The notes under the pieces were generated by a model that searched no databases, was not told where the DNA came from, and saw nothing but the letters and a program-made list of their open reading frames with translations. From Paracyclopina nana (lineage: Eukaryota; Arthropoda; Copepoda; Cyclopoida; Cyclopettidae), in NCBI GenBank assembly GCA_019096065.1, contig JAGUCH010000001.1:4030001-4094000 (forward strand): a stretch of DNA of 64,000 nt, read 5' to 3'. The translations under genes were made by a program, and so were the position numbers. Below, one piece after another: positions 14,225-25,700 of this stretch (positions are counted from its first letter, which is position 1; each line of letters begins with the position of its first letter).

Positions 14225-15090
14225 CAAATTTCATTGTTTCATGTTTCATGTTTAAGTTATTATTTAAGGCACTTCCTTAAGTATTAGGATTGTCATATTT
14301 TATGAGTGCACTCTCCATGTCACAAGGGATCATTCTGCATTGGAATTTTTCAAATCTAAAATTTTGGGCCACTTTGTGCCTGGCACAATAACAATGTTTA
14401 AGTTATTATTTAAGGCACTTCCTTAAGTATTAGGATTGTCAAATTTTATGAGTGCACTCTCCTAGTCACAAGGGATCATTCTGCATTGGAATTTTTCAAA
14501 TCTAAAATTTTGGGCCACTTTGTGCCCAGCACAATAACAATGTTTAAGTTATTATTTAAGGTACTTCCTTAAGTATTAGGATTGTCAAATTTTATGAATG
14601 CACTCTCCTAGTCACAAGGGATCATTCTGCATTGGAATTTTTCAAATCTAAAATTTTGGGCCACTTTGTTCCTAGCACAATAACAATGTTTAAGTTATTA
14701 TTTAAGGTACTTCCTTAAGTATTAGGATTGTCAAATTTTATGAGTGCACTCCTAGTCTGAAATCATTCTGCATTGGAATTTTTCAAATCTAAAATTTTGG
14801 GCCACTTTGTGCCTGGCACATTAACAATGTTTAAGTTATTATTTAAGGCACTTCCTTAAGTATTAGGATTGTCAAATTTTATGAGTGCACTCTCCTTGTC
14901 ACAAGGGATCATTCTGCATTGGAATTTTTCAAATCTAATATTTTGGGCAACTTTGTGCCTGGCACAATAACAATGTTTAAGTTATTATTTAAGGTACTTC
15001 CTTAAGTATTAGGATTGTCAAATTTTATGAGTGCACTCTCCTTGTCACAAGGGATCATTCTGCATTGGAATTTTTCAAATCTAAAATTTT
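14225..15090 (-). repeat. Right-arm inverted array, about 6 copies of the 146-bp unit
   Basis: This is the same 146-bp unit in inverse orientation, with landmark spacings of 146, 146, 141, 146 and 146. The one short copy, ending near 14788, carries small deletions around its CTCCTAGTCTGAAATC segment. The arm has about half the copies of the left arm, so the palindrome is asymmetric. Confidence 0.85.
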
Positions 15091-15298
15091 GGGCCATTTG
15101 GGCCTCCAGGCTATTATACTGTATTTTTTTTAATCTTTAAGTTAATATTTAAGTGACTTTCCTTTGAGTTAGGCAAAAATAATTTTCATATTTGGACTCC
15201 TCATTGCCCAAGGGTGCTGCATGAGTTGAAATTTTAAGGTTTTAAAATTTTGGGCCATTTGGGCCATTTTGGGCCATTTGGGCATTTTATATGGTCCC

Positions 15299-15307
15299 TC
15301 CTCTATG
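15299..15307. repeat. 9-bp target-site duplication, right copy
   Basis: TCCTCTATG directly follows the right terminus of the foldback element and is identical to positions 12380-12388. Together the two copies define the insertion site. Confidence 0.85.
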
Positions 15308-18300
15308 CAAGTCATTTTGGCAGTGATGAGTGAAATTGAAGTCTGTAGAAGCCTGGTTGATCCCGAGCTGCAAATGAGGGGTGATAATGGCACAACATTT
15401 CTCCAGAAGAGTTTGGGAATGCAAGAGCGAAAACAATATTCCTGCAAATTCATCCTTGTTTCCTACGCAAGTAGAAGCTATCAAGGCAAAAGAACGAGGA
15501 CGACGGCACTCTCATCTCCACCTAGATTGGTCTCATGGGACCGTGCTACTAGCTGCTTTATAACTTTGGTGACAGAATCCAATTTTCCAACAAGAGTAAG
15601 AACGATTGGGCTTTCAAGAATACCAACAGAAGGGAAAAGACTGGTCAAACGAGCACACACACTGTATGCAGTCAAGTAACAACAAGAATCGATAAACCAG
15701 CACCACACACTCAACATCGGGATGCAGTAGCTACTTTAACACAAAAGACTGAGAAGAGTCAAAAGTTCCCAATTGAAAAACGTCGGAAAACTGCCATCGA
15801 GTCATGATTGATTATCCTATGTTAACGTTCTGAGCACTGCCATTAATTTGTGAACCTCATTCAACGCATACTAACTTTCTGTGCCTTTACTTGTGGGAAG
15901 CAAAAATAATATTTTTCCAGAGTGCGAGAAAAATTATGTCCATTAGGGTCACTTTTCTACTGGTGACCATCATCTTTTCTCAGTGTTCTGCCAAAGAAAA
16001 TGATGAGAAGAGAAAGCACTGCGGCGAAGAAGGGAGCACAGATCTGACCGTAGTCGTTGCAAGAAAAACTTTTATTGACCCCAAAGCAGATTGTCTTCTT
16101 ACTTTATCGCAGTGAAAGCACGCTGATAGGAGGCAAAGAGCTGGCGGAGAACAATGTACCACAAATGTGCCTAAAGAGCAACATTGCGGCAAATCTGTTG
16201 CGATTTTTTTTACCCTCTAGAAGTCTGTGCTACCGAGCTCTTCTGCAGCACTCTTCTTCATCTCGCCATCAGATCCTACGTGAGAAACACATTTTCTGCT
16301 CAATAGGTCAGCAACAAAGGTGCATGCGACTTTTTATGGTCTCATATCACTCTTGGCGAGCCCTCAAGACGCTACAGACTTCCTGTTTGAGGCAAAAGCG
16401 CCTTTCAGACACGATCTGCTTTCTCGAGTCCGACAATAGATTTGCAGTTATGTAGAAGTGCAAAAGTTGAGAAACGGTCACTTCCTCGAATCGAAATTTC
16501 CAGCCCCCTACTTCAGCTGCTTTTATTGCTCAGTATTGGTGAGGCGAGCTTTCAAGCGAAACTTGACTCATCTTCCATAAATAAATTATCAGCTGTGAAA
16601 ATGATCAATCGAAAGCATTTTTGTCACCCTACATCAGACGATCAGCTGCATAGAAAGAAGCTTCGTAGGAGTGCTTCATGATTGATCGTACCTGCAAAAA
16701 ATAAATAACATATGGCGGAGGCACATTTACAGCTTAGGAAAACCCACTTTATTTGGTTTTCTTTATTGTCGCCCTGGGTTCAGCTGCAATGGTTATGGTT
16801 ATGAAAGCCAGCATAGAACAAATGTAATAAAGTTGGGAGAGAAAAACCAGAAGAAGGACATTTCAAGGGATGTACTAGAGAGTGTCTGCTACATACATAC
16901 TATATTGCGGTAATGAAAAAGGATGATGAGAAAAAGTATGCCATGTAGGAGCCCTCATTTTTTAGAGCTGGTAGCAATCCACTCTTATGTAACTTGGAAC
17001 AATATTCGTGGTACATTGCTGCCAACACTACGATTACGAAAGGGCTCTAGTTAACTCTTTACCTGACGAGTAATACAATCATTCACTTTCCGTGGGCTCC
17101 TTCGTATAATAATAATGCACGAATGAAGAAGGGAAAAAACGTAGCTCGCGGTGGCAACAGGAAGGCAAAGTTCGAGATTTCAATTCTGCAATGGTACACG
17201 TACACGAAACGAATAGAGAGATAATCTCAGCCGAAAATGGAAAAACTTTCTGCTTCTTCTTGCTGCAACGGATTTATTATGGGATCACCATTATGGGTAA
17301 CCACCAAGAAAGAATTCAATAGAGATCAAGACGAGGCTTCAAAGAATTCCCCTTGCCAATAAAGCATCTAAGCTCTGGTGCTTGTTGGAATGTGAGATTT
17401 TCTCATATATTTGAGATAGATAACTTTCTGCAACAATAGGTTTGAACGAAATGTAGAGCTAGATGGAAGAAGAATTGTACAGAATATATCTTCGTAGTAT
17501 TGGCAAAAGGCAAAAAACCATCTAGCTCAGCACACCAGCTATGGTAAGAAAGGATTGACAAATAGCCACATTTCTCACGTCACAGAGACTCGTCCATCTT
17601 TGGACCCTATTTGAGGATTTCAGAGAGGCCGCCCGACCTCCCAAGATGAGGCTTTTTGGTTTCGCTGTGGCAGTTAAAGCAACAGCAGCAAAGGCAGACA
17701 TAAAAAGCGGGTTTCGAAGAAGTCCGACAAAAGATTTTCAACGCCTTCAGAGGCTGCAGAGCTAGCAAACTTGATCAAAGTTACCTTCTACAACAGCTTT
17801 TCCCCCCTCTCAAGAGAAGCAACTTAGCGAGTCCATCAAGCTAATGAGCTAAAGAAAACCGTTTTAATACTCAGAAAAGTGGAAAGCAAGCAACATCAAC
17901 ACTAATGTGTTGCCACGTTGAAAAACGATCTCGATCTGAAATGCCACGACTAGACCATTAGTTATCTAATGCACGAGTAGTTTCTACATTCTGTACAAAA
18001 GCCGTGTAAACAGCGCGTGAAGGCATGCAAAAAGCATTGCCAACACAGCTAGTCATAATAACTTGGGGATATCTCGCTAGACAAATGCCTAACAAAAGCT
18101 GCGCTAAAAAACTGCCATACTCATTCATTCACAGATTTCTCACACAAGTGATTCAAGAGTATTTCAGGCTTGTGTTACCGATATTTTTCAGCCTTAGAAA
18201 GGGTAATGGCATCCATAAGATCTGAGGGAACCAACTTTTGGGCACCAAACTGATCTAGTAGAAGGCGAAAAGACGACAAAAAGCGAAACAACAAAAGCAC

Positions 18301-19221
18301 GAGTACTCGCATGTAAAAAATCGCAAGAATACTTGGAGCAATTTAGCTAAGAGCCTTTTACTTCATGCACTGCCGCTAACATAAACTTTGCGTTTCTGTG
18401 CTCCGAGGAGACCAAGAGGAGAAAGCAGTTGCACATCGTAACAATACTGGGTTCACAATGGATCGAGCGAGCGTTATAATATGGGCACTACGTCAAAGTA
18501 GGATATCGGCTCGGGCTAATAGCAACGCTAATAACAATGATTATAGCATCACCCCAATATGGAAAGTTCAAGTTTGCTTGAAGTTCTGGGGCAAATATTT
18601 AGGAGATAAATTTCCCAGCTGGTGCCATCTTTTGTGTATGCCCAATCTCCTCCATTCTGGCGCTGACAAGAGCAGATGCCACGAAATGGCGGCTATTAAT
18701 GTGGTACGCTAATCTAATATTGTTCTTCCAAGACTGCTGTCGAAAGCACAAATTACTTTCTTCCCACCACACCATATACCACTTTTGGGGTTACCCTGAA
18801 GTATTGGCAGAGTGAAGCCAAATCTACAATACTGTGCCAACGTAATAGCCTTCAAGCTATTGCGTGCCAGAAGCTTCATATCAGTTATTCTTTCGGCTTG
18901 TTTTGCTCACTTGGAGGTTCTCTTAGGAAAGGGGCTCATCATCAGAAAACTATGTTTATCCATACGGAAAGGACCGAAAAACTAGCCCCCTAAATTGGGG
19001 AGACAATTTTGCGAAAAAGACGGATATAGCTCACATAGTAGTAGCAACACCTCTATTATCATCAACATCTTACATATTTCTTTGAGGGCCCTTCAAAGGA
19101 AGAGGACGACCCTCTCTCTCTTCTTCTTCCCCCTGTTGACTTTAGAAAGCACCTTGAAGGAGAAGACTACTTTAGATGAAGATGACGAGAACTAATTTTG
19201 GGCTTTTTCTTTTTGTTCCAG
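15308..19221. other. Non-coding stretch upstream of the TIA-1 exons
   Basis: No recognisable gene is present apart from one weak short secreted-peptide candidate at 15936-16115. The sequence is AT-rich with scattered short open frames. It probably includes intron sequence of the TIA-1 homologue, because the first recognised exon at 19222 begins inside a codon with a good acceptor (TTTTGTTCCAG). Confidence 0.5.
15936..16115 (+). CDS. Candidate short secreted peptide (59 aa), weak
   Basis: This short frame begins MSIRVTFLLVTIIFSQCSA, which looks like a signal peptide with a plausible cleavage after SQCSA. It is followed by a charged segment (KENDEKRKHC) and ends in a stop at 16113. A good splice acceptor (ATTTTTCCAG, ending at 15920) lies 15 bases before the ATG, as would be expected for a second exon with a 5' leader spliced on. 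No family is recognised. Signal-peptide-like runs arise by chance in AT-rich DNA, so this is a candidate only. Confidence 0.18.
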   Translation: MSIRVTFLLVTIIFSQCSAKENDEKRKHCGEEGSTDLTVVVARKTFIDPKADCLLTLSQ

Positions 19222-22200
19222 AGCATTACCACATCTTCGTGGGAGACCTCAGTCCAGAGATTGAAACCCAAACGTTGCGGGATGCTTTCGCCCCCTTTGG
19301 TGAAATATCGTAAGTATTGAAAAGAATTTAAGCTGGTTCGCCCGACTTTTCTCACCCACCCATTCGCACTGGTGAAGATTGGACCATTTTTTCAAGTCAT
19401 TCTTTACACTCTAGAGCCACAGCAAAAGCAGCTTCAGAACTCAGTTGGTTAGTGCGTGACCAGCAACTTTGCCTCTTTCCTCTCCTTGCCCACTTTTCTC
19501 TTTGTGAATGTGAGTGTGTATGTCCCATTCCATTTTTTTTTCAATTCAAACTTTCCCCTTCAAAGTTAAGATTTTTCGACAAAAAAAACCTTCAATCTTT
19601 GCCACCACTTTTACCTAATATCTACATCACCATTCCAAAGTTGGTCACGTTCGTGCAAGCGATGAAAAGCTGCTCTAATTAATTTCATAAGCAATTAAAT
19701 CCTTACAAAAGCTAACGAGTCTTTTTCACCACTGCCTCATTCAGGGATTGCCGGGTGGTTCGTGATCCCCAAACCTTGAAGTCCAAAGGCTATGGGTTTG
19801 TTTCTTTCACCAAGAAAGTTGAGGCAGAAAATGCCATTGCCCTAATGAATGGCCAATGGCTAGGATCGAGGTCAATTCGCACAAATTGGGCTACAAGGAA
19901 ACCCCCCTCGAGCAGAAACGATGGTAAGTAAGAAGATTTGGTCCACTTTAAATATCACACAGCACTGGAAATCAATACTGGCTGCGATGGCATCCCCTAC
20001 CAGCCGATATGGCAACAACGTCAATATACATTGCATTAGTCAGGACCTGCTAATTGATCATTTTTTGTGAGGCAATCGCATACAGATCATATCAAATGTG
20101 AACAAGATAAGGGATATAAGCTTAACTAGATTCGTGCAAGCAAAGAAAAAGTCGTTTTAGCTCTGAAAGAAAAACGGTACCTTTCATGGCCTGGCCTTCT
20201 TTTGAGGTTGGCGAAAAAAGTGTGCTGTATCTCTCTACAAAAGTAGTGGTTTTGGAAAAGTAGCAACAAAAACGAGGGGGAATAGACTAGTATACGTAAG
20301 ATGGCCCCTTGGCGTACCGAATTTCTTAGGACAAAATCTCAACGCAACTCGAGTTACTTATAATGAAAACTTATCAAACAAATGCACACTTGTTCTCTTT
20401 GGTATTCAGCTGGCATTTTGGCCGCCACCGTGAAAACGAAAAGGCTTTGAAATGACTTTTTTTCTTTCTCAAACTTTCGAGCATTCTGTTTGTGCAAACG
20501 AAGTTGCCGCCATACTCGGCTGATACCGACATAATGGCTGGCACTTTTTAAGTTTTTGGATTAGCAGCATGGAATGTAGCTCAGAAGTTACCCATTTTTA
20601 GGGGCATGGCCACTTCAGAGGAGGAAATCGAGTACGCCTATTACCATAAAAGAGGTAGTAGCGTACTCCGAAACTCTGCTATGCAATAACCACTTGGGAT
20701 TTGAACTGCTTAAATTTCTGCTTCTTTCTGGAATAAAGTGTGAAATGTCTTTGAAGAAATGGTCATGGTTGAGTCCTTGAAGCTCTCCAGACTTTCCAGC
20801 AGTAGTCCTCTGTGTGCAAAAGCAGAACAAAGTTGCATGTCCCACGTCTACTTATATTTTGTGTGTGAAAGGAAGAAGAAGAAGTTGCTTCTCCTCAAAA
20901 CTTTTAACATTGCTACTACTTGAATAAAATGGTGTGTGCGTTGCCCTAAAAATGCATATTGCAGGAGGAGAAAATGACCGGAATATTTCAGCCAGTCTCC
21001 TTCTCATCAGGCTCAGAGCCAAGAAAGATCCCTCCTCTCAAAAGTTTGAACACGAACGCAAATAAAACTTGGCGAAGAATTGCATTGTGCTCCCCTGCTC
21101 TTGCTTTGATGCAAAGTTGTAGCAAATCTCAGATGAGAAATCTCAGGTCCAGGAGTGCAATGTCAAATGTATGTTTTCCTCAGATTGCTGAAAGAGGCAC
21201 TCAAGACTTTTCGACTCGCCTCATAAAGCAAGCAGAATTGGGGAAAAGAGCGGCTACTGATGCTAGCATAAAAGCTTCGACCATAACAAAAACGTTCCAT
21301 CGTTTTTTCCCCTTTTCTTTCGTTCTACCAACCGTACCATGGCCAGCACAAGGCTCGGTGTCCCCAAATTTGACCTGGCGCAAGCAAACGATCGACATAT
21401 ACCATGCTTCTTTCAATTTGCAGCAAACTCGAAGCCTTTGACTTTTGATGAGGTGTACAACCAGTCAAGTCCGACCAATTGCACGGTGTATTGCGGAGGA
21501 ATAGCCAGCGGCCTCTCCGAGGAACTACTGCAAAAGACATTCGCACACTTTGGTTCCATTCAGGAAATCCGAATCTTCAAGGACAAGGGATACGCATTTA
21601 TCAGGTATCCATCTATCGAGTAGCCATTAGCAGAGTGAGCAGCTTTCTCCGCAACTCACCCCAATTTAATGGCCCAAATAAAAATGATTGGCGTTAGGCA
21701 GCACCTTTTCAGTGTGGTTGGCCAATAGAGAATTTATCATTAGACACAATGGCAGTAATCGTGTGCATTAATCCTCGAGACCGGAAAAAGGCTCCATAAA
21801 TAATGCATGTTCCTGTCTATTATTAGATTTGCCACCAAGGAATCAGCAGCACATGCGATTGTTGCAGTGCACAACACAGATGTCAATGGTCATACAGTCA
21901 AATGCTCGTGGGGAAAGGAATCAGGAGATCCCAACAATTTACCAGCCAATAGCCAAGTAAGAAAGTTAATTATCAAGCCGTCGCCTCCTAACCCTGCTAG
22001 TAGTCGACTTTTGAAATTGGGAAAGAAACATTCAGCTCCCTGGGGACGCTGAAAGCCATCTCAAGAATGGCAATAGTTAGGCAACGAATAACTATTACGG
22101 ACGGCTATGAACGAAAGGTGTCGCAAACTGGCACAAGTTATTCAAAAAGAGCGTGGCTGTGAAACAAGGACTAAGCTGAGAGACCATTATGCCGCCCTAG

Positions 22201-22738
22201 CTCATATTAGAGCGGCCGTCCCGACGAAAAAGCCCCGCTACTATTTCTCCCCTTTCTTCCAGCTGGCCTTGCCTCAACTTGTCGCCGGAGCCCAATTTCC
22301 CTTCAATTTCGCTACTGGAGCGGCCCCACACATGGCGGGCTTTTATTACCCACAACCAATGGCTGCCGCGCAAGCCGCGGCTGCCCAAACGAATTATCTG
22401 CAAGGCCTCCAAGGATACACGTTCAACAACTTTGGAGCTTCCTTTCCCCAAGGATACATCAGGTATTCACGCTGACAAATTGCTTAACACAGACAAGAAC
22501 CTTTTCCCCTCAACTTTTCAGCGGCTTGCCGGGCATGCAAGTTGCCGCCGCTTCTTACGGCGTTCCAGCAGGCAACCAGACCTCTGGAACTGCCGGCCAG
22601 TTGCCAACACAGGCAGCCTTGGCTCAAGCGCAATCTGCCGCTGCAGGAGTCGTCCATGTGCCGTATCCGGGGGCAGCCGCCGCAACAGCAGTTCAGCAAT
22701 TTCAAATGAACGGACAGCCAACCACCCTAGCTCTATAG
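19222..22738 (+). CDS. TIA-1/TIAR (Rox8-like) RNA-binding protein, 3' part, six exons
   Basis: The protein binds U-rich RNA and regulates splicing and stress-granule translation in its family. The exons I read are 19222-19309, 19745-19923, 21424-21604, 21827-21956, 22263-22462 and 22522-22738. All have GT-AG borders, and the joined frame is open for 330 residues to a TAG at 22736. The first two exons give RRM2 ([15 protein letters not shown], then SKGYGFVSF and [10 protein letters not shown]). The next two give RRM3 ([22 protein letters not shown], then [19 protein letters not shown]). The last two give an Ala/Gln/Tyr-rich tail similar in character to insect Rox8. The opening exon starts with two bases of a codon, so upstream exons, including RRM1, are missing from what I could find. 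Family identity is firm; the start of the gene is unknown. Confidence 0.93.
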
Positions 22739-25700
22739 GTAGGCACTTATGGAAAGTCGCAAGCTTATTTTTCGCGCAAAAAGTGCACTTCTCAGCGCTA
22801 GATCCCCGTACTGCTTACATTCGCTTAATGCGACATCTCATGGGAAACACAGTCACGAATTAAGCTACTATAGCTGGGGTGTGCTCAATAGGTAATAATC
22901 ACATTACCTTTTTTCCAATATCCCATGCATTCGCAGCTCATTGTATGGTCTATTTTTTATTTTTTCCTAACAATTCGTGAATGTTTGAGGGCCTCTAAAT
23001 GCAATGATAGTTCTTCGAGGACTCACTGGCAATTGAAGCTGACTTGCTAGAAATTTGCTCTCCCAGTCAAGCAGGAGACTCATTTGCCGGGAGGATATAG
23101 CATGCTATGCGACGTTATCACATATCTCCACGACAATGTAACACATACAAAATGGTAGCTACTTACTACATATGATAATTCCCCTTTAAAATGTGAGCCA
23201 CATTCTTTCACGGAATACTTTCGATTCGAAGAGAGGACATTTCATGTTCAAATCCGGCTCCCTGTCACCCTCTCGAACTTTGCCAAGTAAAAAGGGCTGA
23301 AGCTGCTGTAGGGCCTGAACTGACATTTTTGAAATTCTTTCCATAGTTTTGGAGGACGCGAACGAAAAAAAGTTTTGAAGCGTTAGAAAGGTTACCTATA
23401 TCATCAATTTTCTATTTTTCTGTCCTTTTCAGATGCCTGCTTGCTAGCAAGAGCTCTTTGTGGTTGGTGATTTTTGAAATACCGTAACAGTTGCCTAGCC
23501 CTTTGAATATATAATAGCCTACCATGCTGGAAGAACACGAAGAAATCTGTTATTCAAAACCTGAATGCCAGGGCTTACGAAATTCAATCCGTTTCCCTTG
23601 AATTGGAGGTGAACGGAGCACAGCCCCGGCAATCACAAATTATTCAAAATAGATGACAGAAGTGCCAACACAATTGTTATTTGCAAAACTGACGCGTGAA
23701 GAATACTACATAGCCAGGACATGAAAAATACCCAACCGACAAACAACCTTTGAAGCAAAATTAAGCAACACAAAGAAAAACCATTTTCTCTGTTGTGTAC
23801 ACCATAGCCTTAATGAACCTTTCGGTCTCCCCTCACAATTTTTAAGTTTCTGGAACTTGAACGTAAAATGTAACGCAGCAGGCAAATGACAATCAACAGC
23901 CAACATAGCAAGGAAACCTAAAGATTTCAATTCAACATCATTTTTCCCCACAAGCTGAAAGTAGTTGATTTGGGCTTGTAGCGGAGGATTTGCTGAGGCC
24001 AAACTTGTTCAGCCAATTTTGAGTTCTAGCAGCAAATGGCAAAAAAGTAACCCACCCGCGTTAAGAAACCGAGAAAATGTCTTTCTGAAACATTATACAT
24101 ATATTGTTGGATGCTCTGAAAGCTTTGAAGAAAACTAAATTAGGATTTATGCCGAAAAAAATCCTATCGAGTGTCTCCTTTGAAGTGAGCAGAGCCAGCA
24201 ATAGCAGGATATATTTGAGATATACTAGCTATCATAATTAAAGCAGGTCAAACTAGCCAGTATACGAAGCGATAACCAGTATTATAGGATGACCAATCGA
24301 AGAGCATTAGTAGCTACAAATAGCACATGAAAAATAATTGTGAACAGAGATGCCAAAGCAAGTTGTTTCACACGTAAATTGAAAAAAAAATGCTGTATGT
24401 AAAATAGGCAAAAAAAAATTGTAATAATCACGATGCAGCAGCAGCAGCAAAACCAAACATTTACAGTATGTACACAATTAAATAGTATGAAAAATAATAA
24501 TAATGTGTTTGTACGTGTATACGTGAAGATCGTTTGATGGCGAGAATGGCGTCTGAAATGAGTGATATATTAGGTTTTTAGCGCGACAAAAAAAAGTCGG
24601 TATTATTAATGGTAGGAAGGAAAGTATTGTTGCTTAGACTCTTCTAAGGTTGCAATTAAGCATGCAACAGAAGAAACTACCAGTGATGTGTTTTTTGTAC
24701 TACTGACAATATATATATGAAGAGAAAGAGCAAACGATGACAAATTGATGATGATGTTTGTGCTGCTATTACAAAAAAAAGAACTAAGCCGCTACTGTTT
24801 CGCTGTAAAAATGCTTAGATGCTACAGATATGCAAAAATACAATACCTATAAAGTTTCGTAGAGTTTGAGTTAGCCGTACAAGAACTACATCCACCCTCA
24901 TGTGCTAGCAAATTACTTTTCTTCCTGTATCATATAAAGCAGTAGAAGACCCCTCCCATTCTGGAAGTGAGTCCCCAACAGCAAAGTGCATAAAATGAAC
25001 TTAACAGGTGCTGACATACTTTGTGTTTCCTCCCAAATCAATCATTGAAAGTAGTCAGTCTTTTAAGTACAAAAAAGCAAAAACATGAAGCAAAATATGA
25101 CGATAGCACGAGACAAGGATTATTATTTCAACGGGTGAAAGAGCTTTTTAAGGAAGAGGATTGAAATGAAAACCGCAGCTCAACGATTATGTTTCATCAG
25201 TAATTAACCATTATGGAAAAAGACACATGCTAGCTACTTGTTTAGAAGGAGGTTAATGATAAAAGGAAGAAAATCACTCATAAATAATTGCTGCAAATAT
25301 AGTCTAACTGTGACAGTCCTAACAAAATGAAGAGGAAGAAAAATGCAAAAAATAAGGTATAACATACAACATGATGATGCCGATATTATAGTTTGTAAGA
25401 AGGCAACACAGACAATGTAAATTGTACACAAAAAAGAGCAACAATAAAGTGTCGATAAAAATGCCAACAGACCGTTTATTGCGAGCCAGGGATAACAACC
25501 ACGACTGTAAATTTTAGGACACATAGCAAAGGTACAGAGTGGCTCAACTAGTCAAGACGAAAGCATACTGGGAATTCCAAAAAATTTTTAACAGCTAGTA
25601 AGCCTACCACGAGGAAACAGCAATCAAGACTCTAGAATTAAATACGAGTAAGAGCTACCATAGCACACTAGTCTCATAGCTGTATCTTAAAGAGAAGGCA

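Larger units (their letters stand above)
12389..15298. mobile_element. Foldback-type (FB-like) non-autonomous transposon with tandem 146-bp subrepeats
   Basis: The left end begins GGGACCATATAAAATGCCC and the right end is its exact inverse complement. About 200 bp of unique terminal sequence, rich in GGCCCAAA repeats, is shared inverted at both ends. Between these termini the left arm carries a 146-bp unit in direct tandem; a reference point recurs at 12605, 12751, 12897 and so on to 14211. The right arm carries the same unit inverted (reference points 14355, 14501, 14647, 14788, 14934, 15080). The arms meet at a short spacer near 14217-14250. The exact 9-bp flanking duplication and the inverted arms made of tandem repeats match the known architecture of Foldback elements (MULE-related; Drosophila FB has 9-bp duplications). 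No transposase is encoded, so it must have been mobilised in trans. Class assignment is by structure only. Confidence 0.85.

Noticed and set aside
15169..15453. 94-codon minus-strand frame across the right terminus of the foldback element
   Set aside because: Half of it is terminal repeat sequence (KMPKWPKMAQMAQ arises from GGCCCAAA repeats) and it is not a transposase.
23244..23262. GTTCAAATCC, resembling a tRNA B box
   Set aside because: The flanking bases cannot form a T-stem and no acceptor stem or A box is found. A similar minus-strand hit near 20695 fails the same test.
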